Part shown: positions 20,033 to 30,659 of the stretch, one piece after another
Layout: the number at the start of each line of letters is the position of its first letter
Position numbering within the stretch: the first letter of the stretch is position 1
Origin: Spirogloea muscicola
Lineage: Eukaryota > Streptophyta > Zygnematophyceae > Spirogloeales > Spirogloeaceae
Reading direction: 5' to 3'
Assembly: GCA_009602725.1 (NCBI GenBank)
Contig: WELB01000215.1
Coordinates: 110,124-151,222, forward strand
Length of the DNA: 41,099 nucleotides
Program-made: the position numbers and the translations under genes
Notes under the pieces: model-generated
What the model was told of the DNA's origin: nothing
Database searches by the model: none
What the model saw: only the letters and a program-made list of their open reading frames with translations

Positions 20033-21278
20033 ATGGCCGTCGGACAGCCCGGCGGTAGCAAGCAGTGGGTGCAGCTCGTCGCGCTTCTCTTTGGTGCAGG
20101 GGCCCCTGCTTGCGTCCGAGCTGCCAAGCACGAGCTGCAGTACGCCATATTCAGCGATGACAGCGGGGAGCTATTCTATGCCAAGGAGGTCGCGGCGGGT
20201 CTGACGCTGGACAGCCAGGACTGCCTCCTTGTTCATCACAGCGGCTGCACTGCCAGAGCCAAGTGCGCATGCAACAACTCCGAGTCTAAGACGTTAGCAA
20301 CATCTGCTCCAGCGTTGTCCTCTCGTCTCACATGGCCATTGTGAGTTGAGCGTCACAGCAGTGTCAAGCACAGCCAAGAGATGATGTCACTATGTAAGAG
20401 GAGCATGACCATTTTTGCAATGTGAGCAGGTATTGCAAGATGTGACATACATGAGGCACTGAGCCACACTATGGATCGTCACAGATGGCGGTGCATGACT
20501 TGCGAGGGTGGCGACCACGTGGCTGCTGACCAGCACACTAGTTGTCACGTCACGTTTGAGCCTATGGAGGGAGCTTTCCTGGTTCGACTGACCTGCAAGG
20601 CAATGATCACCTAACAGAGGGTGTCTTATTGATGCTCTTATTGATACTGGTTACTATCCAAGCAGATTCCCCAAGTCCCTGCGGAGATGTAGCTGGCCAC
20701 ACGAGTTGCTTCCAGCCAAACGACCTCATCGCCGAAGACTCTGCAATGATATTCAGGAGCTTTTTGAAGGGTTACGCCGAGAAAGGCTGCTCGAAACTGA
20801 GACTTGCTCCAATGTGGACTGCAAGCCCAAGCCCTGCTCAGATACTCCTGGTGGCACAGCAGGCATTGGCTGCGGTTGCACGGGCACTCGCTGTTCTTTG
20901 TCAGGCGAAGGTCCAGGTACACGCTGCGCTACTTCTGTACACCACTGTGGTTGTTGCCTATGACAGTAGCATCCATACTAGATCTGCAGTTTGCTAGCTG
21001 CTCCTCTTTGACTTGCATCGATGTCCCTACGTTGAAGAGTTGTTAGAACTCTCTGCTCTGTGTCCGTGCATTGATGTCTGTTTGCTAGGAGTCGCGAAGT
21101 TGCTCTTGTGTAGCCAACTTACTTGTCCAAGCTAAGGAGGCAGAAGGTTCCTGACGACTAGGATAACATTATGTACTTGCACTAGGACGATGTGAATGCC
21201 GTGATGTGGGCGCCAAGCATGGTAGGAGCAAGTGCAAATGCCAAGGACTGCCTGGTGGCTATGCTACTCCAGATCGAG
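20033..21278 (+). pseudogene. Cysteine-rich secreted protein family, copy 1 (frameshifted)
   Basis: Exon 1 (20033-20262) starts with ATG and encodes a signal-peptide-like N-terminus, then ELQYAIFSDDSGELFYAKEV and DCLLVHHSGCTARA. Exon 2 (20485-20916, or ending 20910) continues WRCMTCEGGDHVAAD, CHVTFEPMEGAFLVRLTC, then meets an in-frame TAA and a frameshift near 20612-20640, where TATTGAT is duplicated. After the shift, DTGYYPSRFPKSLRRCSWPH and RRLCNDIQELFEGLRRERLL match copies 2 and 3. Exon 3 (21186-21278) gives CECRDVGAKHGRSKCKC. All splice sites and phases match those of the other copies. No known family is recognised. Copy 1 looks like a recent pseudogene, or the lesion is a sequencing error. 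Confidence 0.65.
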
Positions 21279-22180
21279 GTACAGACTTTGTGAGTTGTAG
21301 GCCTTTACGACTGCTTGACTTGAGCACAAAGAAACGACATCATACGACTCCTTAGTCTAAACGTCACAAGCGATGATAGTACAGATATAAGTTCTCTTTG
21401 TGTGCCAAGTGTACAATTCAGTGATGTCAAGTGGTTCCGGTCAGAGAAAGAAGGCGTCCTTTTCAAGGCTTTCACTGGAAGGTGCTTTGACTGCTCACAT
21501 TACATAAGCTGCTTGCTTGTACACCGTGAAAGTCACGTACTTAAGCATAAGCTTGAGATGTGACAGTCAGGTCGAGGTTTGCCTCCACTGCTTGACGTAT
21601 TTGAGGCCTGACTTAGCTCATCATCTCAAAGGAAAGTCCTTGTACCATGGTATAAATCTGTGTGGAATACAGGAAGATGACCATGGCACCGTGAATCATG
21701 TATAGAACATCATGATTTTAGAATTATCATCCCAAACTTGTTAGGAGTTGTTCTGTTGGCAGGGATGAGCGCAAGGTACTGTCTGAGGTTATGCAACAAC
21801 AAAATGGACATAATGGATTAGTGGTGTCTAGGGGTGCAAGGGCACCCTGCACTCGCCCTCACCAAGATGGGCGCCCAGCGTCGCAGGCCACGCAGCCTGG
21901 TAATTCACAGCTTGGCCTCAGAGGTCAAAGACGTGTAGCATGCGCTGGCTCCATGGCCACCTACCAAGAGCGCTGGCGCCCCGTGCCTGACTGAAGGCCT
22001 GGGTAATACTGTAGCAAGACGAAAGAGTTGCAGCGTAACAAGAGAGCCCGCGAGCAATTTCCGGCTGCTCCTTGCTCTATGCGTCTCGCCTCGCTCTTGA
22101 CCTTGCCTGCGAGGCAGGCAAGTCTTGCTGCTGACGCCTCGTGAGTACTGAAGCTGAGAGGAAGGTAGTATCCCCTCCAA
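21279..22180 (+). other. Region after copy 1, with a possible further exon
   Basis: An open stretch at 21418-21560 reads DVKWFRSEKEGVLFKAFTGR and CFDCSHYISCLLVHRE before a TGA, preceded by a TTCAG acceptor. It could be a 3' exon of cysteine-rich copy 1, but the phase does not fit exon 3 directly. No counterpart was found in copy 3. The rest, including a frame at 21791-21994, shows no family feature. Confidence 0.25.
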
Positions 22181-22480
22181 ATTGCGCAGTGGCTGTGCAC
22201 AGCCAGCTCACGCACATCTAGACAAAACGAACATGAAGGACAGTGGTCTTGAGAAGGAAGAGAAAAGACGCTTCCAAAGGTCTCTGGAAAGGTCTCTTCG
22301 GGACCGCGGCTGGTAGAGAATAGCGCCGCCAAATTGACTGGTGGCTGTGAGAGGCCAGCCCAAAAGAGTTGGAAAAAGGAAGACTCTTCCAGTAGAGGGC
22401 GATGGCTGTCATTGGCCAGCCCAGGAAAGAGAATGAAGAGGAGTCGAAGGGGATAGAAAAGAACACAACGACCCAAGATG
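22180..22480 (-). mobile_element. Minus-strand hairpin element copies
   Basis: Three hairpin cores lie in a row: CAGTGGCTGTGCACAGCCAGCTC (about 22187-22209), GACTGGTGGCTGTGAGAGGCCAGCC (about 22336-22360) and GGCGATGGCTGTCATTGGCCAGCCC (about 22399-22423). They belong to three different tail variants. None keeps the coding end. Confidence 0.6.
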
Positions 22481-22654
22481 GGTGCCCAAAACTGGGTGCC
22501 CAAAACTCCTCAGTGAGCCGTTGCAGGTCAGAAGGGAGGGGTTGTGTTTGAACAGACTTGAGCAGACGACTTGACACAATAGGCCTAGACGGGCAACGAC
22601 CGGTAAAGTGCAGCTGTGCTGCTCCAAGCCTTGGCCGAGAGCAAGACACACACG

Positions 22655-23269
22655 CATGGGGCCGTCTGTTAATGATATGTTAACACCCTTCCTATACCAC
22701 TGGGAGGAGCTCTGGCAGACGCCTCTTTGGGAGCTCAGATTCGTTCTGTCAGATCATTGCATCATGATGGCTTCATGCTTTGCTGAGTCAGCATTCCCTG
22801 CTGGAAACATTGATATCATATTGAATCTCGCTAAGCACTAGATGCGGAGAAGAATGAGTCGAGCACGACAACTCATAAGTTCTATGAAACTGCTCGGCAG
22901 CTCCCTGCTGCGCATGGCTCTCCTTCAGCAGTATATAGTACAGTCCTTTCAGTAGCTTGGGCGTACTACGTTGTTTGGCCTTTCAAAGTGATCTGTAGCG
23001 CCATCTCTAGACCCTTCTTGGTTCCTCACCACCAGCTTCTGGCAACCACGGAGCCACTGCCTGCATGCTCATCTGCATTGAGCCAATTCATGGAGTTTGC
23101 TTCTCCAAGTGCTGCTCTCAGCTTGTTGGCGGCTGGAAATGTTGGGCGCAAGATTGAATTTGCTGATTTTTGCGACCAATCTGAGATTTTCGCAGCCCTG
23201 AGTCACTATGGCGACTTGATCCATACAATCAAGCGGCCTGATTTTCATAAGAGCAGTAATCACTGAACT
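22655..23269 (+). CDS. Orphan exon-like frames, unknown function
   Basis: Frame 1 (22655-22841, ATG start) reads MGPSVNDMLTPFLYHWEELW and later SAFPAGNIDIILNLAKH, then TAG. Frame 2 is open from about 22842 to 23269 (TGA), about 140 codons without an internal stop. It includes a hydrophobic segment VLSVAWAYYVVWPFKVICSA, then LSQFMEFASPSAALSLLAAG, then KIEFADFCDQSEIF. A possible acceptor (GCACTAG/AT) sits where frame 1 ends. Frame 2 is protein-like with one likely membrane segment, but no family is recognised and no full gene model can be built. It may be the last exon of a gene whose earlier exons are not identifiable. Confidence 0.3.
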
Positions 23270-23690
23270 CGACTTAGGCAGGGCGCCAAATGCAGGTCAT
23301 AGTGCTACAGCACGAACAGGCCAATGTGTCACACGCTGCTGATGCTTGCAGGATTGATGCTGATATCTATAGGACATGTCGTTAAAGCAGTGGTAACTGT
23401 CTTGCAGCACCTTGCTCTGCCTGAACCCGCATCTGCTGATGTCTGCTTAATGCATGTAAGGCAAAGTGACGCGGCTTTAGAATTAAGTCAGTCCTAATTT
23501 ATGATAATGTATTGCTTTGGGACGTCACACAAGTTGTCCGTGCTTTTTGTCTGATTCAGTGCAAGTACATTGCGGATTAGCATGGACATGCTTCTAAAAT
23601 AAGGTGTCTAAGGGGACATCAGTACCCACGGGTGAGCACAAACAAGTCTGACAAGCTAACTTGGGGAGCTAGAGCGCCGCCACGAATGCC
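23270..23690. other. Gap with no gene or repeat recognised
   Basis: Mixed composition, no sustained open frame, no hairpin repeats. Confidence 0.4.
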
Positions 23691-23696
23691 GGAGGC

Positions 23697-23780
23697 CTAA
23701 CTTAGAGCGCGCCCTGCATGTTGATGAAGAGCCAATGCTTGCGAGCGCTGCAAACTAAACGAGAGCCGCATTCTATAACA
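23697..23780 (-). mobile_element. Coding fragment of the element's protein
   Basis: The minus strand reads YRMRLSFSLQRSQALALHQH and then AGRAL, matching the copy at 16.2-16.4 kb (YRMRLSVSLQRSMAHALHLR). Most codons differ at the third position while the amino acids agree. The fragment ends abruptly and has no UTR or hairpin, so it is a broken piece. Confidence 0.6.
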
Positions 23781-24059
23781 TGCAACTAAGGCCTGCGGAA
23801 TGCTGGAGTAGCCCAAGCTGCCCCCCCGACTTCGACGACGCGCATTAACCAGCCGGGCCAGATGCTGGATCAGGGAGGACCTGATTCTGAGGCATTTTAC
23901 GCCGTAGCCTCTGTTGATATCCATGGCACACGGATAAAGATGGTCCCCTCGGGGGTGGTCCTGGTAGTGCGCTCCTTCTTGCACTCCGCGCTGGACGTGG
24001 CCCAGTCAGAAACGGTTGACGTGGGTGCGCCAGCCTTGTATAGAGGAAGACGCTTCCAG

Positions 24060-24570
24060 TAGATGACGATTGCAGAGGTCACTGAGTGTCTCGTGGCCAC
24101 TGGCTTTCGAGCTTTCTCTAGCCCCTTCGAATGTCGTTCATTCTATTTCCGGGCTGGCCTCTCACAGCCACCGCCCCCTTCTCGTACTCGGTTCATTCTT
24201 TTTTGGCTGGCTTCTGCCAGCCCCTCTCTTCTATGGGCGAGCTTTTTCTCTTTCTTTCTGCCAGCCCCACTCTTCTATGGGCGAGCTCATCCCCCCCCCC
24301 TCCTTTCTAATGGAGGCGTCCTTTCTTCCCGGCTGCTTAGCAGGGGTTACTGAGTGTCTCGTAGCTGCTTTGTTTCTTAGCGCTTCCCCTGGCCCCCTTC
24401 TCGTACTCTGTTCATTCTTTTTCGGGCTGGTTGTTCCAGCCCCTATTCTCAATGGGCGAGCACTTTCTTTCTTCTGCTGTGAGAGGCCAGCCCAAAAAGG
24501 AATGGACAAGGCGCTGAAAGAACCCCCAGCCACCAGTCTATCTGGCCGCGCTTCTCTCTAATGAAAGTGG
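24060..24570 (+). mobile_element. Tandem plus-strand element 3' ends
   Basis: Consecutive hairpins: GGGCTGGCCTCTCACAGCC (about 24150), TGGCTGGCTTCTGCCAGCCCC (about 24205), a tail-only fragment CCAGCCCCACTCTTCTATGGGCGAGC (about 24262-24287), and a well-kept copy (24325-24475) with stop codon, UTR and GGGCTGGTTGTTCCAGCCCC. A minus-orientation hairpin (CTGTGAGAGGCCAGCCC, about 24476) follows, then a GGCCGCGCTTC tail. The direct repeats suggest repeated insertion into the same kind of site. Confidence 0.65.
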
Positions 24571-24571
24571 C

Positions 24572-24735
24572 CTCTCAAGATGTTGAATATTGCAATATGT
24601 TGAATCGGCGGGTCGGCGGGGTGGGTGACCATCCCGCCCGTCTCATTGGGCCCTGAGAGTCTCCCCTGGATAAGGGATTCCTCGGGCACCCGTCGGGCTT
24701 ACTCCCTATATCGGAAGGCGCGCGGTGCGCATGGT
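24572..24735 (+). repeat. Second repeat family (family D), uninterrupted copy
   Basis: The segment from GATGTTGAATATTGC through GTGACCATCCCGCCCGTCTC, ATTGGGCCCTGAGAGT, CCCCTGGATAAGGGAT and CTCGGGCACCCGTCG to GCGCGGTGCGCATGG recurs at 35.80-36.17 kb, where it is split by an inserted hairpin-type element. It carries no open frame of note. Confidence 0.7.
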
Positions 24736-24779
24736 ATGAACGGTGGCCAACTAAGCCAGTACGTTGTTCTGGGAAAAGA

Positions 24780-25345
24780 GAAAGAGGCTCTCCCAATGAG
24801 GGACGCGGGCTGTGAACAGCCAGCCCGAAAAGTATGGGCAAGCTTCGAAGGGGCCGGATAGAAGCAGCTCCTCCAATAAAAGGCAGTGGCTGTGAATGGC
24901 CAGCTCGAAGGAGTGTACAAGGGGCTGAAAGTGCTTTCCAAAGAAGGTGCTCGCCCATTGAGAAGAGGGGCTGGCAAAGCCAACCCAAAAAGAATGGACA
25001 ATGTTCAAAGCCAAAGAAAGAGGTGCTGAAAAAGGACTACACTACAAAGTGCAAGATGGTGCAGAGGGAGATGCAGATGGCTGCTCAGTATCCACGTGTG
25101 AGCAACAGCACTTTCCAAAGGGAAAGTGGCTTTCCAAAGAAAGTGGCTTTCCATAGGGGGCGAGGGCTGTGAGTAGCCAGCCTGAAAACAGTTGACAAGG
25201 TCCTGAGATGCCGAGAAGCGCTTTTCTTGGTAGAATAATCACTTGGTAACCTCCAGTGAGGACCCGCAAGGCAGAAAGACTAGCTGTGGAAAGCAATCCC
25301 TTGACGAAAGAAGACCTAGCCGTTAAAGTCTTCAGTCTGGTGCCA
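24780..25345 (-). mobile_element. Minus-strand element copies including a decayed coding end
   Basis: Hairpins occur at about 24807 (GGGCTGTGAACAGCCAGCCCG), 24887 (GGCTGTGAATGGCCAGC), 24966 (GGGGCTGGCAAAGCCAACCC) and 25162 (GAGGGCTGTGAGTAGCCAGCC). The last is followed in minus-strand frame by FVKGLLSTASLSALRVLTGGY, a diverged version of the conserved C-terminus FRQGDSFPAASLSDLRLLTRGY seen at 16.2 kb. Confidence 0.6.
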
Positions 25346-25399
25346 GGAACATCTTCCCTCCAGGAGTCATTATTTAAGAAGAGGCCCACGGATTACCAG

Positions 25400-26850
25400 C
25401 CAATTTTTATAGGGGGTGATGTCAAGCTTTGAGAATCAAGATGGCTATGTCAACTGCGTGTCCTTCTCAATCGGGTCCCGAAACTGGAGGGGGATGCTAA
25501 GATTTCGGCAGCAGAAGGCAGTGGGAGTCTTCGTCTTCACCTACCAGTGATTGCAGTTACTCACGACCATTCGACCAGTGCATCGACAGGTTTTAGATGA
25601 ATATCATTCCTTCAGCACTTTGAGAAGCATCTTATTGATCCACTGCCTTTGATAAAGGCGACCAGCAAATATTACTTTGGTCCGTATGCAAGCAGCCTCG
25701 TGGATCCTGGCTTAATGACCCTTCAACTTTCTCGGAAGGCAAGCTACGAAGCTGCCCATACAGGGCCAAGCGGCAACGTAGGGTACGAGCTTGACAAGGG
25801 TCTCGTTAGCAGACTGTGTACGAGTCGAGAATGTTGCCACACTGAGAAACGTTTAAGGCCAACCATGCTAATGCCAAGGGAAAGAGGGCGTTTGAAGCGC
25901 TACACCTTGGAGTGAAGCTGTGTTGTGATTGGAAATGGCCGGGACGTCGATGCCGTCAGACAACGGCTTGACCGGTACTTGCGAGAGACTAGCCACCTCA
26001 CCAGTCGAGCCAACGATGGCACGCGACATCAACAAAATAACGCAACCACGGTGCGCAAAAGCAGCAGAAGCTCAGTACGAATTCAATCATAGCGCGCAAT
26101 GGCGAGGAAGGCGCAAAGTGCAGATCTGACGCACAATGGTGACGAAGGGGAAACCCCGAATCATTGCTCCCATCAGTGTTAGACCATTAGGTCTGCATAA
26201 CCCATGACACTTAATTAACGGGAGGTCGATGAAGCTTTCCTTCCTTCTCTGAGGGCCGGGGATTGATTTCAGGGGAACTTTTGCCATCAGCTGGCGGAGG
26301 CGGCGTCGCAAGCAGAGGCGGCAGCGGCCACGAAGATGCAATCCTTGAGGGTCTAATCACATCGAAATGGGATGCATCTTTAGGACCACGAGGGCCCGAA
26401 ATTGACCCGTTCCTGTAGCCCGATGGTTGTCAGGTGTCTCACTGCAGGGAGAAGTACGCTAAAATTAACCCTGGCCGTTATTATATATTGCCTTGTTATA
26501 CTTGGGATGCTTGCTACCATCCGGCCCCACTCTCTTCCTTGGCTCTGGGCTTGGTAATCCAGAAGCTTTAATCATCCCTCACCCTGTCACTTAGACTACA
26601 TGTGCTCTTAAAATCACTCCCTCGTTCCTCTCAATGCTTTCCAGCAATGGCAACAAGCAGTCACGACCGCCGTAGTGGTCCTGCCCTGCTTACCTAATAC
26701 TCGTTGCAAGACTGTTGCATGATGTGCATCTCGCACATTCCCACTGGAGCCTGACGACTGCACTCCATAGTCATACATACCTGTAACTGCAGCTTGCAAT
26801 CATATCATCTTGCTCAAGTTATCCTGCTTTGGCGGTCTTCAACACACATG
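25400..26850. other. Unassigned stretch without a supported gene
   Basis: Open frames at 25649-25915 and 25929-26129 (plus) are short and show no splice-consistent extension. The first (KYYFGPYASSLVDPGLMTLQ) could be a degenerate coding fragment. The rest is mixed sequence without the hairpin repeats, which is notable beside the dense fields on both sides. Confidence 0.3.
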
Positions 26851-27029
26851 TATTCTTAAAGTGCCAGTTAAAAGTATCTCCGGATGTTACTATTGTCTTA
26901 TGATACTGATAAGAGAAGGTTGTGCGTAGGCTGTCCTGCACACGCATCAGAGCAACTCCATAGCAGTTTACCTTCTGGACTTAGTTCTTTGACTCTCCCA
27001 ATGAGTTACAGGTCGAGCTCGTTAAGTAC

Positions 27030-27210
27030 AGTGTCCACAATCAACTCCCAAACACCCAGTCATACTACCTTCAATTCCACCGCCCGAGCACCCACTACAT
27101 CGATCTATGGGACATGTGCACTGGTACCCCCCAAGCCCCCCTCCTGCGGTGGTGGTACACGTACACTTGAACCCTCCACACTTATATGGAGGAGGTGGCG
27201 CCCGACAAGC
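27030..27210 (-). CDS. Cysteine/glycine-rich frame downstream of copy 2
   Basis: The minus strand reads YKCGGFKCTCTTTAGGGLGG, then CTCPIDRCSGCSGGGIEGSM, ending CLGVDCGHCT before a stop. The spaced CxC and CxxC pairs resemble the third exon of copies 1 and 3 (CKCQG; CECQDTG), and the position fits a 3' exon of copy 2. The phase with its exon 2 could not be matched, so it may be a separate or decayed exon. Confidence 0.25.
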
Positions 27211-27735
27211 TGCCATAGCAATGATCAAGTCATAAGATCTGCTGCAAGACGAGCAGAAACGCACAGCAGACGTGTGGATGCAAGATTGATGCAGCTTGCT
27301 GGAGCCTACAACCCTGTCAGTCATTCAAGGGCACCTAGCAGACAGAGACGACTTTGCAAGTTTAATCTCGTCCAGCCAGACAATGGAGTTCTACTTAAGC
27401 CAGGCTGGTCAGCTGTGAGCAACATTCACCTGCATCTGTTGTAACTACGCAATGGCAGTCGTCGCCTACGTTTTGGCAAGTGCATCCGCCTGCTAAGAAG
27501 AAGCTATGAGATAAGTAGAACTTTGCAAAATCACACGCTCAAGGAAGACAATATATTTAAACACTTGAAGTTTAGTGCACATACAATTGCACTAATTGCT
27601 GATCGTGCAGGAGGTGTCCAAAGTGGCTCTATGCATGTGAATTCATACTGCAAATTTATGACTCATATCCCTAGACATTAGACCCTAGACCCCGAAACCC
27701 GGGGGTTCGTGCAACTGGGTAAAGACATCGCACAC

Positions 27736-28581
27736 ACGAAGGGTTGCAGTCTCCAGCGCAGCCACAACTGCCTACGGTTCCGCCGGAACCGCCGCTGCAC
27801 TGCTATTGGCAGCCATCATTTGAGCACAAGAAGCCACCACCTGCTTGTCGCCTCTCGCGTTGCAGCCCTTCGTAACGCTCCTGGATTTCGTTGCAGAGCT
27901 TTGTGCGATAAGGCCGGAGTGGAGGGACACGCTAATGCGGCCAGGTGCACTTGCGGAGCGCTTTGGAAAAGAGCTTGGGGTAGTAGCCTGTATCTACGAG
28001 CGTGGAGACTCCTGTCATGTCGTTACGAGCCTGACAAGTCAAACGAACTAAGGAGGCTCCTTCCACGGGCTCAAATTTGACATGGCAGCAGGTGAAGCGG
28101 TCAGCCGCCACGTGGTCCCCTGCCTCACATGTCACACAGCGCCATCTGCCACATCGACAGAGGAGTATTGAATACAAGGTCCACATTGCAGGAGATGTAC
28201 ATGAGACGCCCGGCTCTGCAGATCTATGCAGACATATATGAAAACACATTGTTGGGACTGCGTAAGCTTCAAGTTACGTGACGGACGGGAGTGCGCACGC
28301 AAGAAGTGATGGCAGTAGCAAGGGGATCGTTTGTTTATTCACCTTGCCCTCGAAGTGCACCCTGTGTGATGCACCAAGATGCAATCCTCGCTGTTAGTTC
28401 TTTGGCCGCTCGGTACTACTCTTGCTTGAAACATCTCCCCTGTCTCGTCGCTGAGGATGGCGTACTCAAGCTCCTCCTGGGCATCGACACAGTGGCAGCT
28501 GAAGGGTGCAAGAGTAGCAAGCAGCACAAGATACCGGAGGAGCAGCGGCTGAGCTTCGGAAGCCATCCTTAATTTCGCCAT
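27736..28581 (-). pseudogene. Cysteine-rich secreted protein family, copy 2 (two in-frame TAG)
   Basis: Exon 1 (28581-28343) encodes a signal peptide (LLLRYLVLLATLAPFSCHC), then ELEYAILSDETGEMFQARVV and DCILVHHTGCTSRAR. Exon 2 (28145-27736) continues WRCVTCEAGDHVAADRFTCC, FEPVEGASLVRLTC, VSTLVDTGYYPK and RKCTWPH. A TAG stands where copy 3 has GAG, and a second TAG lies in the CxxQC region where copy 3 has a Lys codon. The reading frame otherwise stays aligned to the splice donor (phase 1, as in copy 3). The pattern of lesions without frameshift suggests recent loss of function. A 3' exon is uncertain. Confidence 0.65.
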
Positions 28582-29080
28582 CTGCGCAGCCGCAGTCTGG
28601 CAAGTCAGATTCAGGCGCGTGAGTGCCGGCGGCCCGAGCACTGCGAGAGGGTCCGGAAGAAGCAGAGAGAGAATAGGGGATAGACGAGCCCCGGAGGCGC
28701 ACGGGGAGGACAAGTGGCAGGGGAGGGAAGAGTTGTGCACTGATTGACACAGAGAACAGTAAAGAGAAAAAGGAAATAGCTCTTCCAAAGTAAGGCAATG
28801 GCTGTAAGAGGTCTACAGAGGGCTAACGTGGCTAAGTGTGAAGGCAAGCACGTCAGCCGCCTGCGGGGGAGAAGGGGAGGGGGGAGGGGGAGGAGGGGAG
28901 GAGGGGAGGGGTTGGGGAGGAGGACAAGCGTGTAGAGAGAACGACGCTTCCAGGAAAAATCTAGTGTTGAAGAGCTTCACTCTCGGAAAAGATGTGTATT
29001 AAGAGATGGGGACGCCCATGTGGCCAAGTACAAAGGCAAGCACATTGACAAATGTACGTCACCTGCTGCTAAGCTGACCC
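28582..29080. other. Upstream region of copy 2, with polypurine tract and repeat fragments
   Basis: The presumed promoter side of copy 2. It contains a G-rich polypurine tract at about 28862-28922 and a repeat block AAGAGATGGGGACGCCCATG...GCAAGCACATTGAC (28999-29050), also found at 35.95-36.0 kb, which is the tail region of one element subfamily. No gene. Confidence 0.5.
28862..28922 (+). repeat. G-rich polypurine tract
   Basis: Runs of GGGG separated by A or GA over about 60 bp on the plus strand. The minus strand is correspondingly C-rich. At least four G-runs are close enough to allow a G-quadruplex. Confidence 0.85.
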
Positions 29081-29082
29081 GC

Positions 29083-29380
29083 TCAGTATCCACGAGTCAG
29101 CACATAGAGGTCGCTAACTGATGCTCGAATATCGGACGGCAATCGGCAAGCTCTTGAACTACCAGCTAAGGCTCGACCAGCTAACCCAAAGCGAACGGCT
29201 CCCCTCCGCCCCCCGCCCCCCGCCGCCGCCGCCGCCCATAGAAATTGCTCGCCCATAGAAAACGACTCACAGCCATCGCCCTCTACTGGAGGCTGTGACT
29301 GTTCAGCCCGGAGGAAAGAGTGAACAAAGTTCGAGAGAATGGCTCTTCCAGTAGAGGGCGATGGCTGTGCTTGGCTTGGT
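29083..29380 (-). mobile_element. Minus-strand element copy with coding end
   Basis: The minus strand reads LAGRALAGSSRACRLPSDIR and ASVSDLYVLTRGY before a stop at about 29083, the conserved C-terminus. Tail-type fragments (CTCGCCCATAGAAA; CTCTACTGGAGGCTGTGACTGTTCAGCCC) follow to the right, so several broken copies are joined here. Confidence 0.6.
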
Positions 29381-29985
29381 ACGAGTGGGGCGGAGCGTGG
29401 CCGACACGTGCCCCAGAATACAGTGGCCGAGCCCCGCCTCCAGCATTCGACTTCTTCGCCCCTCAGCTCATCTGATTTCCTTATTGCTGACACGTGGTCT
29501 ACTAAAAAGTGGCGCTTTAGGTCTGTCCCTGTCCGCCTAGCATGTTGGCTCCGCTAACATAGTCATGAACACCCTCTGCATGCACCTGGCTGGACTTTAC
29601 AGCCGCTCTTGAGTATCAGCAGCCGACATTCTCTTCTCTACTTATCCACCAGCAGGGCGGGCGCCGGACGGTCGGCGCCCCGGCAGGCTCGCTGACAGGC
29701 CGGGCGGCTTGTTCCCGACGCGCATGATGGGGCTCGCGCCCATCAGAGAAAGTGCTCGCCCATCCGGCGCCGCCACGCCTTCCCGCCCCGTGCGCACCTG
29801 CGGCTCCTATAGGTGCCGACACAGATGAACAGCTCTCATTCGCTGTAGTTTCTTGCATAGCCTGTATGTATGGCTTTGGCGCCTTTTCGGCCTTTGGACC
29901 TCGTTCATTTGTCATTTTCTAGGCTAGCCATTCACATTTCGGATGAGGCTGGCGAATTCGCTCCAGCGCTCTCCGTGCCGGCAGA
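29381..29985. other. Repeat-poor stretch without a supported gene
   Basis: A short frame and a G/C-rich part (29650-29800) are present, but there is no splice-consistent model. A tail-like fragment AAAGTGCTCGCCCAT lies at about 29749. Confidence 0.3.
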
Positions 29986-29989
29986 GCCC

Positions 29990-30480
29990 TCGCTGCTGCC
30001 TCTGGCTCTGGCCAGGGGACCCACTTCGAGGAACCTAGCATCTCTGATCTGCGGCTGCTTAGCAGGGGTTACTACGAATTTCGTAGCTGCTTTCTTTCTT
30101 TGTGTGCTTGTTCTCCTTAGCGCTTCCCCTGGCCCCCTTCTCGTACTCTGTTCATTCTTGTTTGGGCTGGCTTTTCCAGCCCCTATCCTCAATAGGCTAG
30201 CACTTTCTTTGGCTCATGCGGTCCCCGCGCACGCTGGCCGCGCTATGGCTGCTGCCTCCGGGTCTCGACAAAGTGCCTCTTTCCCTGCAGTGAGCTACTC
30301 TGACCTGCTGTTGCTTACTCGCGGGTACTGAGCTTCCCTGCATCGTCTTGTGTTCTGTTATGTAGTCCTTTTCTGGCTTCTTTCTCTTTGGCTTTGGACA
30401 TTGTACATTCTTTTTGGGCTGGCTTTGCCAGCCCCTTTTCTCTATGGGCCAGCACTTTTCTTCCATTCACAGCCCCCCCC
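29990..30480 (+). mobile_element. Two plus-strand element copies with coding ends and hairpins
   Basis: The first copy (29990-30210) contains the sequence for LLPLALARGPTSRNLASL in the standing frame; shifted by one it gives the conserved ...SDLRLLSRGY end, then UTR, the hairpin GGGCTGGC-TTTT-CCAGCCCC at about 30163 and a TCAATAGGCTAGCAC tail. The second (30219-30480) reads AHAGRAMAAASGSRQSASFP and AVSYSDLLLLTRGY-stop, then UTR, GGGCTGGC-TTTG-CCAGCCCC and a TCTCTATGGGCCAGCAC tail. They are different subfamilies inserted side by side. Confidence 0.75.
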
Positions 30481-30659
30481 CCTTTCGTATCTGACCTAGT
30501 ATTCAAGCATCGATTAGCGACCTTTATGTTTAGACCCGTGGATACTGAGCGTGTCAATCTGCTGTAGGTTATGTAGATCTTTAGATGTGCTTGCCTCTGT
30601 ACTCGGCCATTTGGCCTACGTTTGTTTCAAATACACGAAATCTTTCTCATTAGAAGAGC

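Noticed and set aside
27736-28145. Reassigned TAG codon to explain in-frame TAGs in copy 2
   Set aside because: RRP6L3 and transferrin together have nearly 1500 codons without an in-frame TAG or TAA, and the two TAGs align with Glu and Lys codons, not Gln. Nonsense mutation is simpler.
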